Positions 1 to 5,324 of a stretch of 6,759 bases of DNA are shown piece after piece (position 1 is the stretch's first letter; each line of letters opens with the position of its first letter). Below the pieces are notes generated by a model. That model saw nothing but the letters and a program-made list of their open reading frames with translations, had not been told where the DNA came from and made no database searches. Made by a program: the position numbers and the translations under genes. Source of the stretch: an uncultured euryarchaeote. GTDB lineage: Archaea > Thermoplasmatota > Thermoplasmata > UBA10834. The stretch is from positions 1 to 6,759 of the forward strand of contig CALMQK010000276.1 of the NCBI GenBank assembly GCA_937872085.1, read 5' to 3'.

Positions 1-225
1 GGTCTCGAGGGCGACAGCGACCGCGAGTGGGACTGCTCCGAGTGCCATCCCGGCGATCTTGCAATCGTTGACGTACGGCGCCATGGCCTTGCCTATCTCG
101 CGCAACACCTTCGGATTCGTGCTCGCTCTCTTGATGTTCACGAAGTAGTTGCTCTTCTTGCCAGAAGTAAGGATGAACTCTCCCTTCTGGACGACCTTCA
201 TCTCCATCAGCATGTCCTTCAGCAT
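1..225 (-). CDS. pyrE: Orotate phosphoribosyltransferase, N-terminal part (cut by window edge)
   Basis: Orotate phosphoribosyltransferase joins orotate to PRPP to make orotidine 5'-monophosphate, the fifth step of de novo pyrimidine synthesis, in the cytosol. Only the first 75 residues are visible. They carry the family's N-terminal signature: GEFILTSGKKSNYFVNIK at residues 15-32, where the SGKxSxYF segment contributes to substrate binding, and then IAGMALGAVPLAVAVA at about 58-72, matching the archaeal G-x-x-LGA-x-P segment. The PRPP-binding loop and active-site lysine lie outside the window. The ATG at 225 is chosen because a strong GGGGAGGA ribosome binding site sits just upstream; further methionines at residues 5, 7 and 9 are less well placed. 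It begins 12 bases after the carS stop codon, so the two are very likely one transcript. The assignment is firm; the C-terminal end and any fusion cannot be judged. Confidence 0.88.
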   Translation of the reverse strand, partial: MLKDMLMEMKVVQKGEFILTSGKKSNYFVNIKRASTNPKVLREIGKAMAPYVNDCKIAGMALGAVPLAVAVALET

Positions 226-230
226 GGACT

Positions 231-238
231 TCCTCCCC
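231..238 (-). promoter_or_regulatory. Ribosome binding site of pyrE, overlapping the carS stop
   Basis: On the minus strand the sequence reads TAGGGGAGGAAGTCC and then ATG. The purine-rich GGGGAGGA shares its first base with the last base of the carS TAG stop codon. This fixes the pyrE start and suggests that ribosomes ending carS could feed initiation of pyrE (translational coupling). Confidence 0.7.
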
Positions 239-801
239 TACCAAGGCACATTCTTTCTTCCCAACTTATAACCTATGATGTTGACCCCTCTGTGAAGGAT
301 GGGGACGACCGCCAGGAACAGTATCAGCCCGAAGATGCCATTGTCGAAGATGTAGTGGCCGAGGAACCACTGGGGTCTGAGAATGAGCGCGAACGCCACC
401 GCCCCAACGACGAAGTTGTACTGGTCCAATCCAGGGGCCTTCGCTCCTCTGCCTATTTCCAACCGTCTTTTGACGAACGAGCCCGCGCTGTCACCGACCA
501 TCGAACCGAATGCGAGGGCGAACACAGCCACGATCGATTCTGGCCACTGTCCGAAACCCCAGGAGTCCGGGGCCAATGAGTTCTGAGCGAGGACGACCTG
601 CAGAGTGCCGAAGGCCGCGCCGGTCAGAGCTCCCCCGAAGAAGCCGCGCCAGGTCTTCCCGTCTCCGAGTATCCTCTTCCCCCTCCAGCTCCGGCCGAAG
701 TCCATCGGTAGGCCTCCACCCCAGAGAACGGCAGCCGTGTTTGGGATCAGCGCAGGCAGCATCAACCACAGACCGACGAGCGCAGCTTCCGCGGGTTGCA
801 T
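238..801 (-). CDS. carS: CDP-archaeol synthase (CTP:2,3-di-O-geranylgeranylglycerol-1-phosphate cytidylyltransferase)
   Basis: CarS is an integral membrane enzyme that transfers CMP from CTP to the unsaturated archaetidic acid precursor, giving CDP-archaeol, the branch point for archaeal phospholipid head groups. The 187 residues match the usual length. About five hydrophobic helices can be seen near residues 5-28, 54-72, 88-106, 128-146 and 152-170. Family signatures lie in the loops: PMDFGR (32-37), GDGKTWRGFFGG (46-57), GDSAGSFVKRR (103-113, the CDP-alcohol cytidylyltransferase-type acidic and basic motif) and PGLDQYNF (123-130). The ATG at 801 has no ribosome binding site but lies about 28 bases after a TATA-like element, which fits a leaderless message. 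It follows the helicase gene after 46 bases and precedes pyrE by 12. CarS uses CTP and PyrE lies on the path to CTP, so the pairing makes metabolic sense (inference). High confidence. Confidence 0.93.
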   Translation of the reverse strand: MQPAEAALVGLWLMLPALIPNTAAVLWGGGLPMDFGRSWRGKRILGDGKTWRGFFGGALTGAAFGTLQVVLAQNSLAPDSWGFGQWPESIVAVFALAFGSMVGDSAGSFVKRRLEIGRGAKAPGLDQYNFVVGAVAFALILRPQWFLGHYIFDNGIFGLILFLAVVPILHRGVNIIGYKLGRKNVPW

Positions 802-824
802 TGCCGGCGATATTGTGGAGGGCG

Positions 825-832
825 GTTATAAT
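825..832 (-). promoter_or_regulatory. Possible TATA box for leaderless carS-pyrE transcript
   Basis: The minus strand reads ATTATAAC here, centred about 28 bases upstream of the carS ATG. That is the spacing expected when transcription starts at the ATG itself. No ribosome binding site precedes carS, which fits a leaderless transcript. The BRE side is not convincing (GC-rich), so read-through from the helicase gene is an alternative. Confidence 0.4.
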
Positions 833-847
833 GGGAGCGCATGGGGC

Positions 848-2806
848 TCAGAGTTCGAGACCGCGCTTCACCCGGACCTTCTGAGCAAGGGCGATGGGCA
901 CAGGAGAGGGCCGCGTCTCGAAGAACTGTTCGATCTCCTTCGCTGCGTCCTGCGTCCGTCTCGCGGCGATCGTGTCCTGGAAGTGCGCTGCTCGCTTATC
1001 CAGGATGACTGCGACGCCTCTGTCCGTCTCGCTCCTGATGAGCCTACCGATAGCCTGTTGGAGCTTCCTCCCAGTGGGCGCCTTCACCGCGTGATCCCAC
1101 CCCTTTCCGAACCTGAGCTCGCAGAAGTGCTCGAGCGCTCGCTGCTTCGCCGTCGGTTTGGGGTACGGGATTCCGGCCAGCACGGCGAGCTCCATCTCCT
1201 CGCCCGGGAAGTCGATCCCCTCGCTGACCCTCCCGCCCGCGATGGCGTGCAGGAGCGACTTGCCCTTGGAGAGCTTGAAGTCGCTCACGACCTTCATAAA
1301 ATCCCCCTGGTCCATCGCTCTCTTCTCAAAGTAAACGCTCCTCCCGTCAGATGCGGGACCTATGCGAGAGGATATCTTCTCCATCAAGGAGTACGAAGGA
1401 TAGAACACGATGGTGCTCCTGTGAACACGGGAGACCAGCTCGGAGATATGGCCCGCGATCCTCTCGACCATGGAGTCATCCCTCTCGATGTCGTCGTACT
1501 TCGTCGTCACGTCGTCGACGAACAGCACCAGTCTGTTCTCGGGAGGGAACGGCGAAGGGATGTCCGCCAAGCGGGCGTCCTTTGGGAGGCCGATGGATTC
1601 CCTGTACTCCTGCAGGGGTTTCAGGGTGCCCGACATGTGGACGCTGGCGTGACACTCGGTTATCGGTTTGCATGCGATGGACGCATCGAGGCAGAACGCC
1701 TCGAAACCCCGCGAGTTGCCGTCCTCGACGATCAGCTTGACATACTCGCCCTCGTCGAGTCCCTGCCAGAATGTCAGGAAGTTGGCGGTGCCGTGGACAT
1801 AGGACCGCGGGAGCCTTCCCACGAGCTTCTTGTTGTCACGGACCATCTCCCCGAAGTTGGACATCTGCGTGAGCATGCCTTTGATGCCCCGGCTCGTCTG
1901 CTTCGTCCGGAACATCAGCTCCTCTTCAACCTGTGATTGGGGTATGATGCCGTCCTCGTCGATGAGGTACTCCTCGACGGTTCTGTCCAGGATCTCCTCG
2001 GTCATCATCAGCACATCCCGGAGACTAATGCCGTCAGAGACCTCTGGATCTCCGTACTCGTCCACCTCTTTCCCCGCCAGCCTCAAGGCGACGTTGCTGA
2101 GCTTCGCCGACTCCAGCTCCCTCGCATAACTCGGCAGGTTGTGTGCCTCGTCGATGATCAGGACGATGTCCGGCAGGGAGCAAGCCATCCAATCCATCAG
2201 GGCGTGCCTGATGAACCCGTCGAAGAACATTATGTAAGGGGCGGTGACGACATCCGCCGCTGGCATGTGCATCTTGCAGACTTCGTAGGGGCAGAGTGTC
2301 CGGTCGACGCAATAATGGACGAACTCCTCGGCCGTGGGGAGCTCCTCCCTGGCGTATCGCATCACAGGCTGCAGGTCCTCGCTGATGGTAGTGGCGTAGT
2401 ACTTGCACGCCTCCTCCTCACCCTTTATGACCTTGGCCTTCCTCTCGCTGCAGACCTTCGAGAGCTCCTCCGGCGAACCCTCCGAGAGTTCGGGATCCGT
2501 CCTCACGAGGGGGCACATGTTCCTCCTGCCCTGGAGCGCCACCCCGAAGACGGGCGTTCGCTCTCGGATCTGCCTCAGCTCGAACATGACCTGCCGCTGT
2601 TGGGAGTTCGTCCGCGTTACATAGAGCAGCTTCTTGCCTCGCGCCTTGCAATGCTCGACGCAGGCCGAGAGGGCGCAGACCGTCTTGCCAGTCCCCGTCC
2701 CGCTCTCCACCACCAGGTGCGCTCGGTTCTCCAGCGATGAGCTGACAAGATCCATCAGCCGTTCCTGGCCGGGCCTGGGCTGATAGGGGAAGAGCGAAAG
2801 CGTCAT
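848..2806 (-). CDS. xpd: XPD/Rad3-family iron-sulfur DNA helicase (superfamily 2)
   Basis: The 652-residue product is a complete ATP-dependent 5'-3' helicase of the XPD/Rad3/DinG group, close in length to other archaeal XPD proteins. In order it shows: a Q-motif-like FPYQPRPGQ (6-14); Walker A ESGTGTGKT (34-42); a cysteine-rich insert whose C98, C119, C134 and C172 (in CPYE) fit the spacing of the four 4Fe-4S ligands of XPD; Walker B DEAH (219-222, in IIDEAHNLPSYARE); an acidic helical Arch-like region (about 230-380); HMSGTL (390-395); GGRVSEGIDFPGE (524-536); and QAIGRLIRSETDRG (584-597, motif VI with arginine fingers). All catalytic motifs look intact. The ATG at 2806 is preceded by AAGGAG about 14 bases upstream, a little far. 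In archaea the biological role of XPD is not settled; DNA repair is the usual proposal. It lies between a small hypothetical gene and carS. XPD versus a DinG-like paralogue cannot be settled by eye. Confidence 0.92.
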   Translation of the reverse strand: MTLSLFPYQPRPGQERLMDLVSSSLENRAHLVVESGTGTGKTVCALSACVEHCKARGKKLLYVTRTNSQQRQVMFELRQIRERTPVFGVALQGRRNMCPLVRTDPELSEGSPEELSKVCSERKAKVIKGEEEACKYYATTISEDLQPVMRYAREELPTAEEFVHYCVDRTLCPYEVCKMHMPAADVVTAPYIMFFDGFIRHALMDWMACSLPDIVLIIDEAHNLPSYARELESAKLSNVALRLAGKEVDEYGDPEVSDGISLRDVLMMTEEILDRTVEEYLIDEDGIIPQSQVEEELMFRTKQTSRGIKGMLTQMSNFGEMVRDNKKLVGRLPRSYVHGTANFLTFWQGLDEGEYVKLIVEDGNSRGFEAFCLDASIACKPITECHASVHMSGTLKPLQEYRESIGLPKDARLADIPSPFPPENRLVLFVDDVTTKYDDIERDDSMVERIAGHISELVSRVHRSTIVFYPSYSLMEKISSRIGPASDGRSVYFEKRAMDQGDFMKVVSDFKLSKGKSLLHAIAGGRVSEGIDFPGEEMELAVLAGIPYPKPTAKQRALEHFCELRFGKGWDHAVKAPTGRKLQQAIGRLIRSETDRGVAVILDKRAAHFQDTIAARRTQDAAKEIEQFFETRPSPVPIALAQKVRVKRGLEL

Positions 2807-2895
2807 GTCGAGCGGGATTACTCCTTGGTGGTCCTAAGGGCTTTCGCTGGGTACATGAAAGTGCATATGTCGAGAAGAAAGAGGTTTGATCTCGA

Positions 2896-3315
2896 CTATT
2901 CCCTGTTCCAGATGTCCTCGGGGATCTCGTCGTACACGTTCTGGTTGATTCCGTCCGTGGACGCGCCCTTCCTCCCCGATATGAGCTCGGTTATGCGCTC
3001 CTTCCTGAACATCCAGTAGTGGATCCTCCACTCGCGGCCATCGTAGAGCGTGGTCTCCTCTCTCTCCGTCATCAGTATTCCCGCGTCCTCGAGCATGTAG
3101 AAGGCGTCCCGGTCCTCGGGTTCGAGCACGTTGTCGATGATCCTCTCGCTGTATCCGAAGAAGTTCATGACATGCTGGGCCATTGCCCTTGCCTCCTCGT
3201 CTGGCATGCCAGACTTGTCAATGCTGTTCTTGATGGCCTTAGTCAGGTGCTCTACGGTTAGGGTGCCGAGCTTGCTCTCGCCATCTGACTTCTTCAATTT
3301 CGTCAGAATGTTCAT
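2896..3315 (-). CDS. Conserved hypothetical protein, possibly DUF6015-like
   Basis: This is a soluble, charged protein of 139 residues with no signal peptide, membrane segment or cysteine pair. After a variable N-terminus (MNILTKLKKSDGESKLG) comes a helical part (about 20-55), then a core that looks strongly constrained: FFGYSERIIDNVLEPEDRD (about 52-70), FYMLEDAGILMTEREETT (about 71-88) and a strand-rich YDGREWRIHYW (about 89-99). The helix-helix-strand order resembles a winged-helix domain, but no DNA-binding role can be shown. From memory it resembles DUF6015, found mainly in Thermoplasmatota; this needs a profile search. The ATG at 3315 is preferred because GGGGAG precedes it by three bases; a GTG at 3336 would add seven residues. 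It is the first gene of the minus-strand run, 89 bases before the helicase. The C-terminal 25 residues look disordered. Coding is confident, function unknown. Confidence 0.82.
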   Translation of the reverse strand: MNILTKLKKSDGESKLGTLTVEHLTKAIKNSIDKSGMPDEEARAMAQHVMNFFGYSERIIDNVLEPEDRDAFYMLEDAGILMTEREETTLYDGREWRIHYWMFRKERITELISGRKGASTDGINQNVYDEIPEDIWNRE

Positions 3316-3400
3316 AGACTCCCCTGTCCCTTTCACAACAATACAACCCCTCTACAAAGATTTCGAAACAAATACTTAGGAGACAATCTAGCCTCTCGCG

Positions 3401-3410
3401 GTATAAATAT
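3401..3410. promoter_or_regulatory. TATA box in the divergent region, possibly serving both directions
   Basis: GTATAAATAT contains TATAAATA on the plus strand and TATTTATA on the minus strand. On the plus strand it would start a transcript near 3430, giving a leader of about 75 bases before the gene at 3507. On the minus strand it would start near 3380, about 65 bases before the ATG at 3315; a weaker minus-strand box (AAGTATTT, near 3370-3377) is closer to that gene. Direction is therefore uncertain. Confidence 0.5.
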
Positions 3411-3506
3411 GTTCGCGTTTGACGAGAGCGAGAAATGAAGTCGAGATAGTGATCTCCACAGGAAGCGAGGGTTGAACGGACAGATGTATACGGAGGTTCG
3501 AAAGAA

Positions 3507-3812
3507 ATGTTGGCCGAAGTGAGCATAGTCCCCCTGGGCAAGGGGGAGAGCCTGAGCGGGTTCGTGGCCGAGTCCATGAAGATAATCGAGGCGTCTGGCC
3601 TCGATTACCGCATGAACCCCATGGGAACGGTGATCGTGGGCGACTACGACGATGTCATGGCGGTAGTCAGGAAATGTCATATGCGGATGATGGAGCTGGC
3701 CCCCAGGACCGTCACGACGATCAAGATAGATGATCGAAAGGGCGTGAAGGCCACGCTTGACTCGAAGATCAGGTCTGTAGAGAAGCGATTGGGAAAAGAA
3801 ATCAAGAAATGA
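3507..3812 (+). CDS. Thiamine-binding protein, MTH1187/YkoF-like (DUF77 family)
   Basis: The 101-residue product matches the full length of the small MTH1187-type proteins, which have a ferredoxin-like alpha/beta fold, form tetramers and are annotated as thiamine-binding from their relation to YkoF. Visible family features are the opening strand LAEVSIVPLGKGESLSGFV (2-20), LDYRMNPMGTVIVGD (about 32-46), helix YDDVMAVVRKCHMRMMELA (about 47-65), and the strand RTVTTIKIDDRKGVK (about 67-81) with a charged C-terminal helix. It is cytosolic, and its role in thiamine uptake or sensing is not firmly known. The ATG at 3507 follows a good GGAGGT site (3492-3497) by nine bases. It stands alone on the plus strand, divergent from the hypothetical/helicase run and convergent with the membrane protein. 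I checked the leader for a TPP riboswitch and found none. Confidence 0.9.
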   Translation: MLAEVSIVPLGKGESLSGFVAESMKIIEASGLDYRMNPMGTVIVGDYDDVMAVVRKCHMRMMELAPRTVTTIKIDDRKGVKATLDSKIRSVEKRLGKEIKK

Positions 3813-3824
3813 AATGGGTTTGGA

Positions 3825-3838
3825 GACCGTTGGCGGTC
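3825..3838. terminator. Short hairpin between convergent genes, possible shared terminator
   Basis: GACCG-TTGG-CGGTC forms a perfect five-base-pair stem with a four-base loop, centred in the 32-base gap between the stop codons of the thiamine-binding gene and the convergent membrane protein gene. It reads as a hairpin on both strands. There is no clear T-tract after it on either strand, which archaeal termination usually needs, so this is only suggestive. Confidence 0.3.
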
Positions 3839-3844
3839 AGTGGT

Positions 3845-4234
3845 TCAGGCCATGCCGAGACCCGACAGGTCAATGAATCCAGCCCAGAACCCGATGAAGA
3901 TGACTATCAGGGCCGCGCTGAATATCATGACGACTCTTACCCACTTCTCAAAGTCCTGCCTCGCGAGTCCACCGACGAGCAGGACGCCCGTCAGCGCTAA
4001 CGTCCCCAGCGACTTGATGACCAAGCCCATCTTGTCGACATCTGAGTCCGTAGATAGGCCCACGACTATGGACCCAAGCCACATCAGGACCAGGCCTAGG
4101 GTGGCCCCTAGGCCAATCATCAAGTTCGACAGGAACATCGTCTTCATCATGTCTCCCGTCGACCTGTGGGGCGGTTGATACGCTGGCTGGTACATTTGGT
4201 ACGGCTGCTGCATCGGTGGTTGTCCAGAAACCAT
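3845..4234 (-). CDS. Small three-helix membrane protein with a Pro/Gln/Tyr-rich N-terminal tail
   Basis: I do not recognise the family. The 129-residue product starts with an unstructured tail rich in Pro, Gln and Tyr (QPPMQQPYQMYQPAYQPPHR, about 5-24), followed by three hydrophobic segments at about 36-60, 70-91 and 100-121, separated by short polar loops (STDSDVDK at 61-68 and ARQDFEKWVR at 91-100). No catalytic motif, cysteine pair or conserved charged residue within a helix is evident. The ATG at 4234 is preferred: GGAAGG lies about seven bases upstream, and a TTTATATA box at 4292-4299 would start transcription roughly 35 bases before it. A GTG at 4249 in the same frame would add five residues but would overlap the ribosome binding site. 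It converges with the thiamine-binding gene. Coding is likely because the helices and tail are coherent and promoter, ribosome site and start line up; function is unknown. Confidence 0.75.
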   Translation of the reverse strand: MVSGQPPMQQPYQMYQPAYQPPHRSTGDMMKTMFLSNLMIGLGATLGLVLMWLGSIVVGLSTDSDVDKMGLVIKSLGTLALTGVLLVGGLARQDFEKWVRVVMIFSAALIVIFIGFWAGFIDLSGLGMA

Positions 4235-4291
4235 TTTTATCCCTTCCACTTCGATAATGACTTACTTATGTAATATCCTTTTCGGCCCGAG

Positions 4292-4299
4292 TATATAAA
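4292..4299 (-). promoter_or_regulatory. TATA box of the three-helix membrane protein gene
   Basis: The minus strand reads TTTATATA, the best archaeal box A match in the window. Transcription would start near 4270, leaving a leader of about 35 bases with a GGAAGG ribosome site before the ATG at 4234. The upstream sequence is GC-rich, with no clear purine BRE. Confidence 0.6.
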
Positions 4300-4389
4300 C
4301 GGCGAGAATCTGGCCGATTGCGTCTGACGCGATGACGGCGAGCGCTGAAAGGCACCGAAAAAAGCGGTCTGATCCAAGCACGAAAGACC

Positions 4390-4512
4390 CTACGCTGTCG
4401 GCGACCTTGATTCGTTGTCCTCGTTCTCGTCGTGGGCACGTTTGTTCTTCACAACAACGAGCCTGCACTTACGTACGCGGGCGACAACTGGCTTCCCGAA
4501 ATGCACTTCCAT
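4390..4512 (-). CDS. Possible small protein of 40 residues (tentative)
   Basis: An ATG at 4512 opens a 40-codon frame, with AAGGTG six bases upstream as a plausible ribosome site and a TAG stop at 4390-4392. The predicted product starts MEVHFGKPVVARVRK, has a hydrophobic/basic patch (CRLVVVKNKR, 16-25) and ends in an acidic, polar tail (HDENEDNESRS, 27-37). By count, 27 of 40 third codon positions are G or C, which looks like the neighbouring genes. A hairpin and a TATA-like element lie upstream. I recognise no family and 40 codons can be open by chance, so this is a candidate only; a non-coding RNA is equally possible. Confidence 0.25.
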   Translation of the reverse strand: MEVHFGKPVVARVRKCRLVVVKNKRAHDENEDNESRSPTA

Positions 4513-4529
4513 TTGTCACACCTTCGTTG

Positions 4530-4560
4530 GCACCGATAGGCTTCCTCCTACCATCGGTGC
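4530..4560. other. Eleven-base-pair hairpin with a three-base bulge
   Basis: On the plus strand GCACCGA (4530-4536) pairs with TCGGTGC (4554-4560). Inside it TAGG (4537-4540) pairs with CCTA (4547-4550 or the adjacent register), leaving a short pyrimidine loop and a CCA bulge on the 3' side. It lies about 18 bases upstream of the tentative small ORF on the minus strand and about 90 bases beyond the gamma-carbonic-anhydrase stop, so it could be a leader structure, part of a small RNA or a terminator-like element. The pairing is directly visible; the role is not. Confidence 0.5.
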
Positions 4561-4590
4561 GGCCTGAGCAATCGTGCTATGCAACTCGCG

Positions 4591-4599
4591 ATACTTAAA
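4591..4599 (-). promoter_or_regulatory. TATA-like element upstream of the hairpin and small ORF
   Basis: The minus strand reads TTTTAAGTAT here. If used, transcription would start near 4568 and the RNA would begin with the hairpin at 4530-4560, followed by the ribosome site and ATG of the 40-codon ORF. It is a partial match with no clear BRE and could be chance. Confidence 0.22.
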
Positions 4600-4646
4600 A
4601 CAGATGTGTTGGATATGGACACCCCCCACAAATGATCTCCCCAGCT

Positions 4647-5171
4647 TTATATGGAAGCCTGGGAGGAGGATCGATAGATCTTCGCCTTGGCGGCAATCAG
4701 CTTAAGCTCGTCGTGCAGCCAAGTCAGGTCTGAGGAGTTCGTTTGCCGGATCATCTTGGCCGGGGTGCCCATGACGAACGATTCATGGGGTATCTTCGTC
4801 CCGGGCGGAACGAGGGTCCCTGCCGCCACGACCGAGCACGCCCCCACCGTAGCCCCGTCCAGGATCATCGCACCGAGGCCGACAAGAGAGTCGTTTCCGA
4901 TCGAACAGCCGTGCAGCCGCGCTCCATGGGAGACTATGCACCCATCCCCGACGACCACCGGTCTCCCCTTGGGAGCCTCGGCGAAGGACAGGTCCATCAT
5001 CGCAGTCCATCGCCCGATATCCACGCTTGCATCGTCCGCCCTTATGACGGCTCCCGGCCAGATGCTCGAGCCATCATGAAGGTGCACATCGCCGATCACT
5101 GTTGCGGCCTCGTCGACGTACACGTCTGACCCCAGAATGGGCTTCTTGTCGCCGAAGCTTCTAAGCACCAT
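4647..5171 (-). CDS. Gamma-carbonic-anhydrase-like left-handed beta-helix protein with altered active site
   Basis: The 174-residue product is a hexapeptide-repeat protein of the gamma carbonic anhydrase/YrdA/PaaY group, normally a trimer binding a metal between subunits. Counting from the ATG at 5171, it has VYVDEAATVIGDV (17-29), SSIWPGAVIRADD (35-47), PVVVGDGCIVSHGARLHGC (71-89), SLVGLGAMILDGATVG (95-110), the late turn VMGTPAKMIR (133-142) and a C-terminal helix with a WLHDE segment. R44 and D46 match the conserved Arg and Asp, and H82 and H87 match two zinc ligands. The third ligand position, His in the usual QD-x4-H motif, aligns with E64 (in MDLSFAE), and the usual Gln aligns with M59; the spacing on both sides is preserved, so no frameshift is needed. 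Activity as a carbonic anhydrase is therefore doubtful. A TTG at 5174 could add one residue. It is divergent from the histidine kinase. Family sure, reaction not. Confidence 0.87.
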   Translation of the reverse strand: MVLRSFGDKKPILGSDVYVDEAATVIGDVHLHDGSSIWPGAVIRADDASVDIGRWTAMMDLSFAEAPKGRPVVVGDGCIVSHGARLHGCSIGNDSLVGLGAMILDGATVGACSVVAAGTLVPPGTKIPHESFVMGTPAKMIRQTNSSDLTWLHDELKLIAAKAKIYRSSSQASI

Positions 5172-5197
5172 CAAGGTCCCCCATCGGCTGTGTGCCG

Positions 5198-5205
5198 CTT
5201 AAACC
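5198..5205 (-). promoter_or_regulatory. Possible TATA box of the gamma-carbonic-anhydrase-like gene
   Basis: The minus strand reads GGTTTAAG about 30 bases upstream of the ATG at 5171, a spacing that would give a leaderless or near-leaderless message. The match to box A is partial. The G-rich GGGGGA run between it and the ATG could instead act as a weak ribosome site. Confidence 0.33.
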
Positions 5206-5279
5206 TTACAATCGATTTCACCCATGACCGACAAACAACTTATCTATCGCGTAAGCAGTTCATAAGGGCAAGCCCGGCG

Positions 5280-5324
5280 ATGCGAGATGGGGAATCACCA
5301 ACGGGAAGGTCACGGCATTGGTAG
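5280..5324 (+). CDS. Possible 14-codon leader peptide overlapping the kinase start (tentative)
   Basis: An ATG at 5280 opens a frame coding MRDGESPTGRSRHW, whose TAG stop (5322-5324) overlaps the apparent TTG start of the histidine kinase at 5318. A weak TATA-like CTTATCTA (5239-5246) would place transcription start just before this ATG. Stop-start overlap suggests translational coupling, but no ribosome site precedes it and 14 codons can be open by chance. Confidence 0.18.
   Translation: MRDGESPTGRSRHW

Larger units (their letters stand above)
4250..4646. other. About 400-base intergenic stretch between two minus-strand genes
   Basis: This holds the TATA box of the membrane protein gene (4292-4299), a bulged hairpin (4530-4560), a possible upstream TATA-like element (4591-4599) and a possible 40-codon minus-strand ORF (4390-4512). 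Two longer open frames (minus 4262-4468 and plus 4332-4598) have unconvincing composition. No tRNA, C/D box RNA or repeat array was found. Confidence 0.6.

Noticed and set aside
605..1936. Long plus-strand open frame across carS and the helicase
   Set aside because: It is antisense to two well-supported genes with intact motifs; a shadow of GC-rich codon use.
2870..2895. TCGAG/CTCGA inverted repeat downstream of the hypothetical gene as a terminator
   Set aside because: Only five base pairs with a 16-base loop and only a broken T-rich tract; too weak to call.
3410..3506. TPP riboswitch in the leader of the thiamine-binding gene
   Set aside because: The leader contains no CUGAGA-type conserved core or the paired arms of the THI element.
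3484..3522. Out-of-frame 12-codon ORF (MYTEVRKKCWPK) overlapping the start of the thiamine-binding gene
   Set aside because: It includes the GGAGGT ribosome site itself and has no ribosome site of its own; most likely chance.
4326..4376. C/D box guide RNA candidate (GCGATGA with two CTGA motifs)
   Set aside because: The C box has a mismatch, the spacer to the first CTGA is too short and no C' box is present.
4262..4468. Minus-strand 68-codon open frame with a hydrophobic C-terminal half
   Set aside because: It has no good start or ribosome site, resembles no family, and runs through the TTTATATA promoter of the next gene.
4332..4598. Plus-strand 88-codon open frame in the intergenic stretch
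   Set aside because: Composition is rich in Arg, Ser and Pro with no coherent structure, and it lacks a ribosome site.
4783..5010. Frameshift as explanation for the missing zinc-ligand His in the gamma-carbonic-anhydrase homologue
   Set aside because: A neighbouring frame has a loosely similar CDDGPVL segment, but the main frame keeps exact motif spacing on both sides and the other frame also lacks the His.
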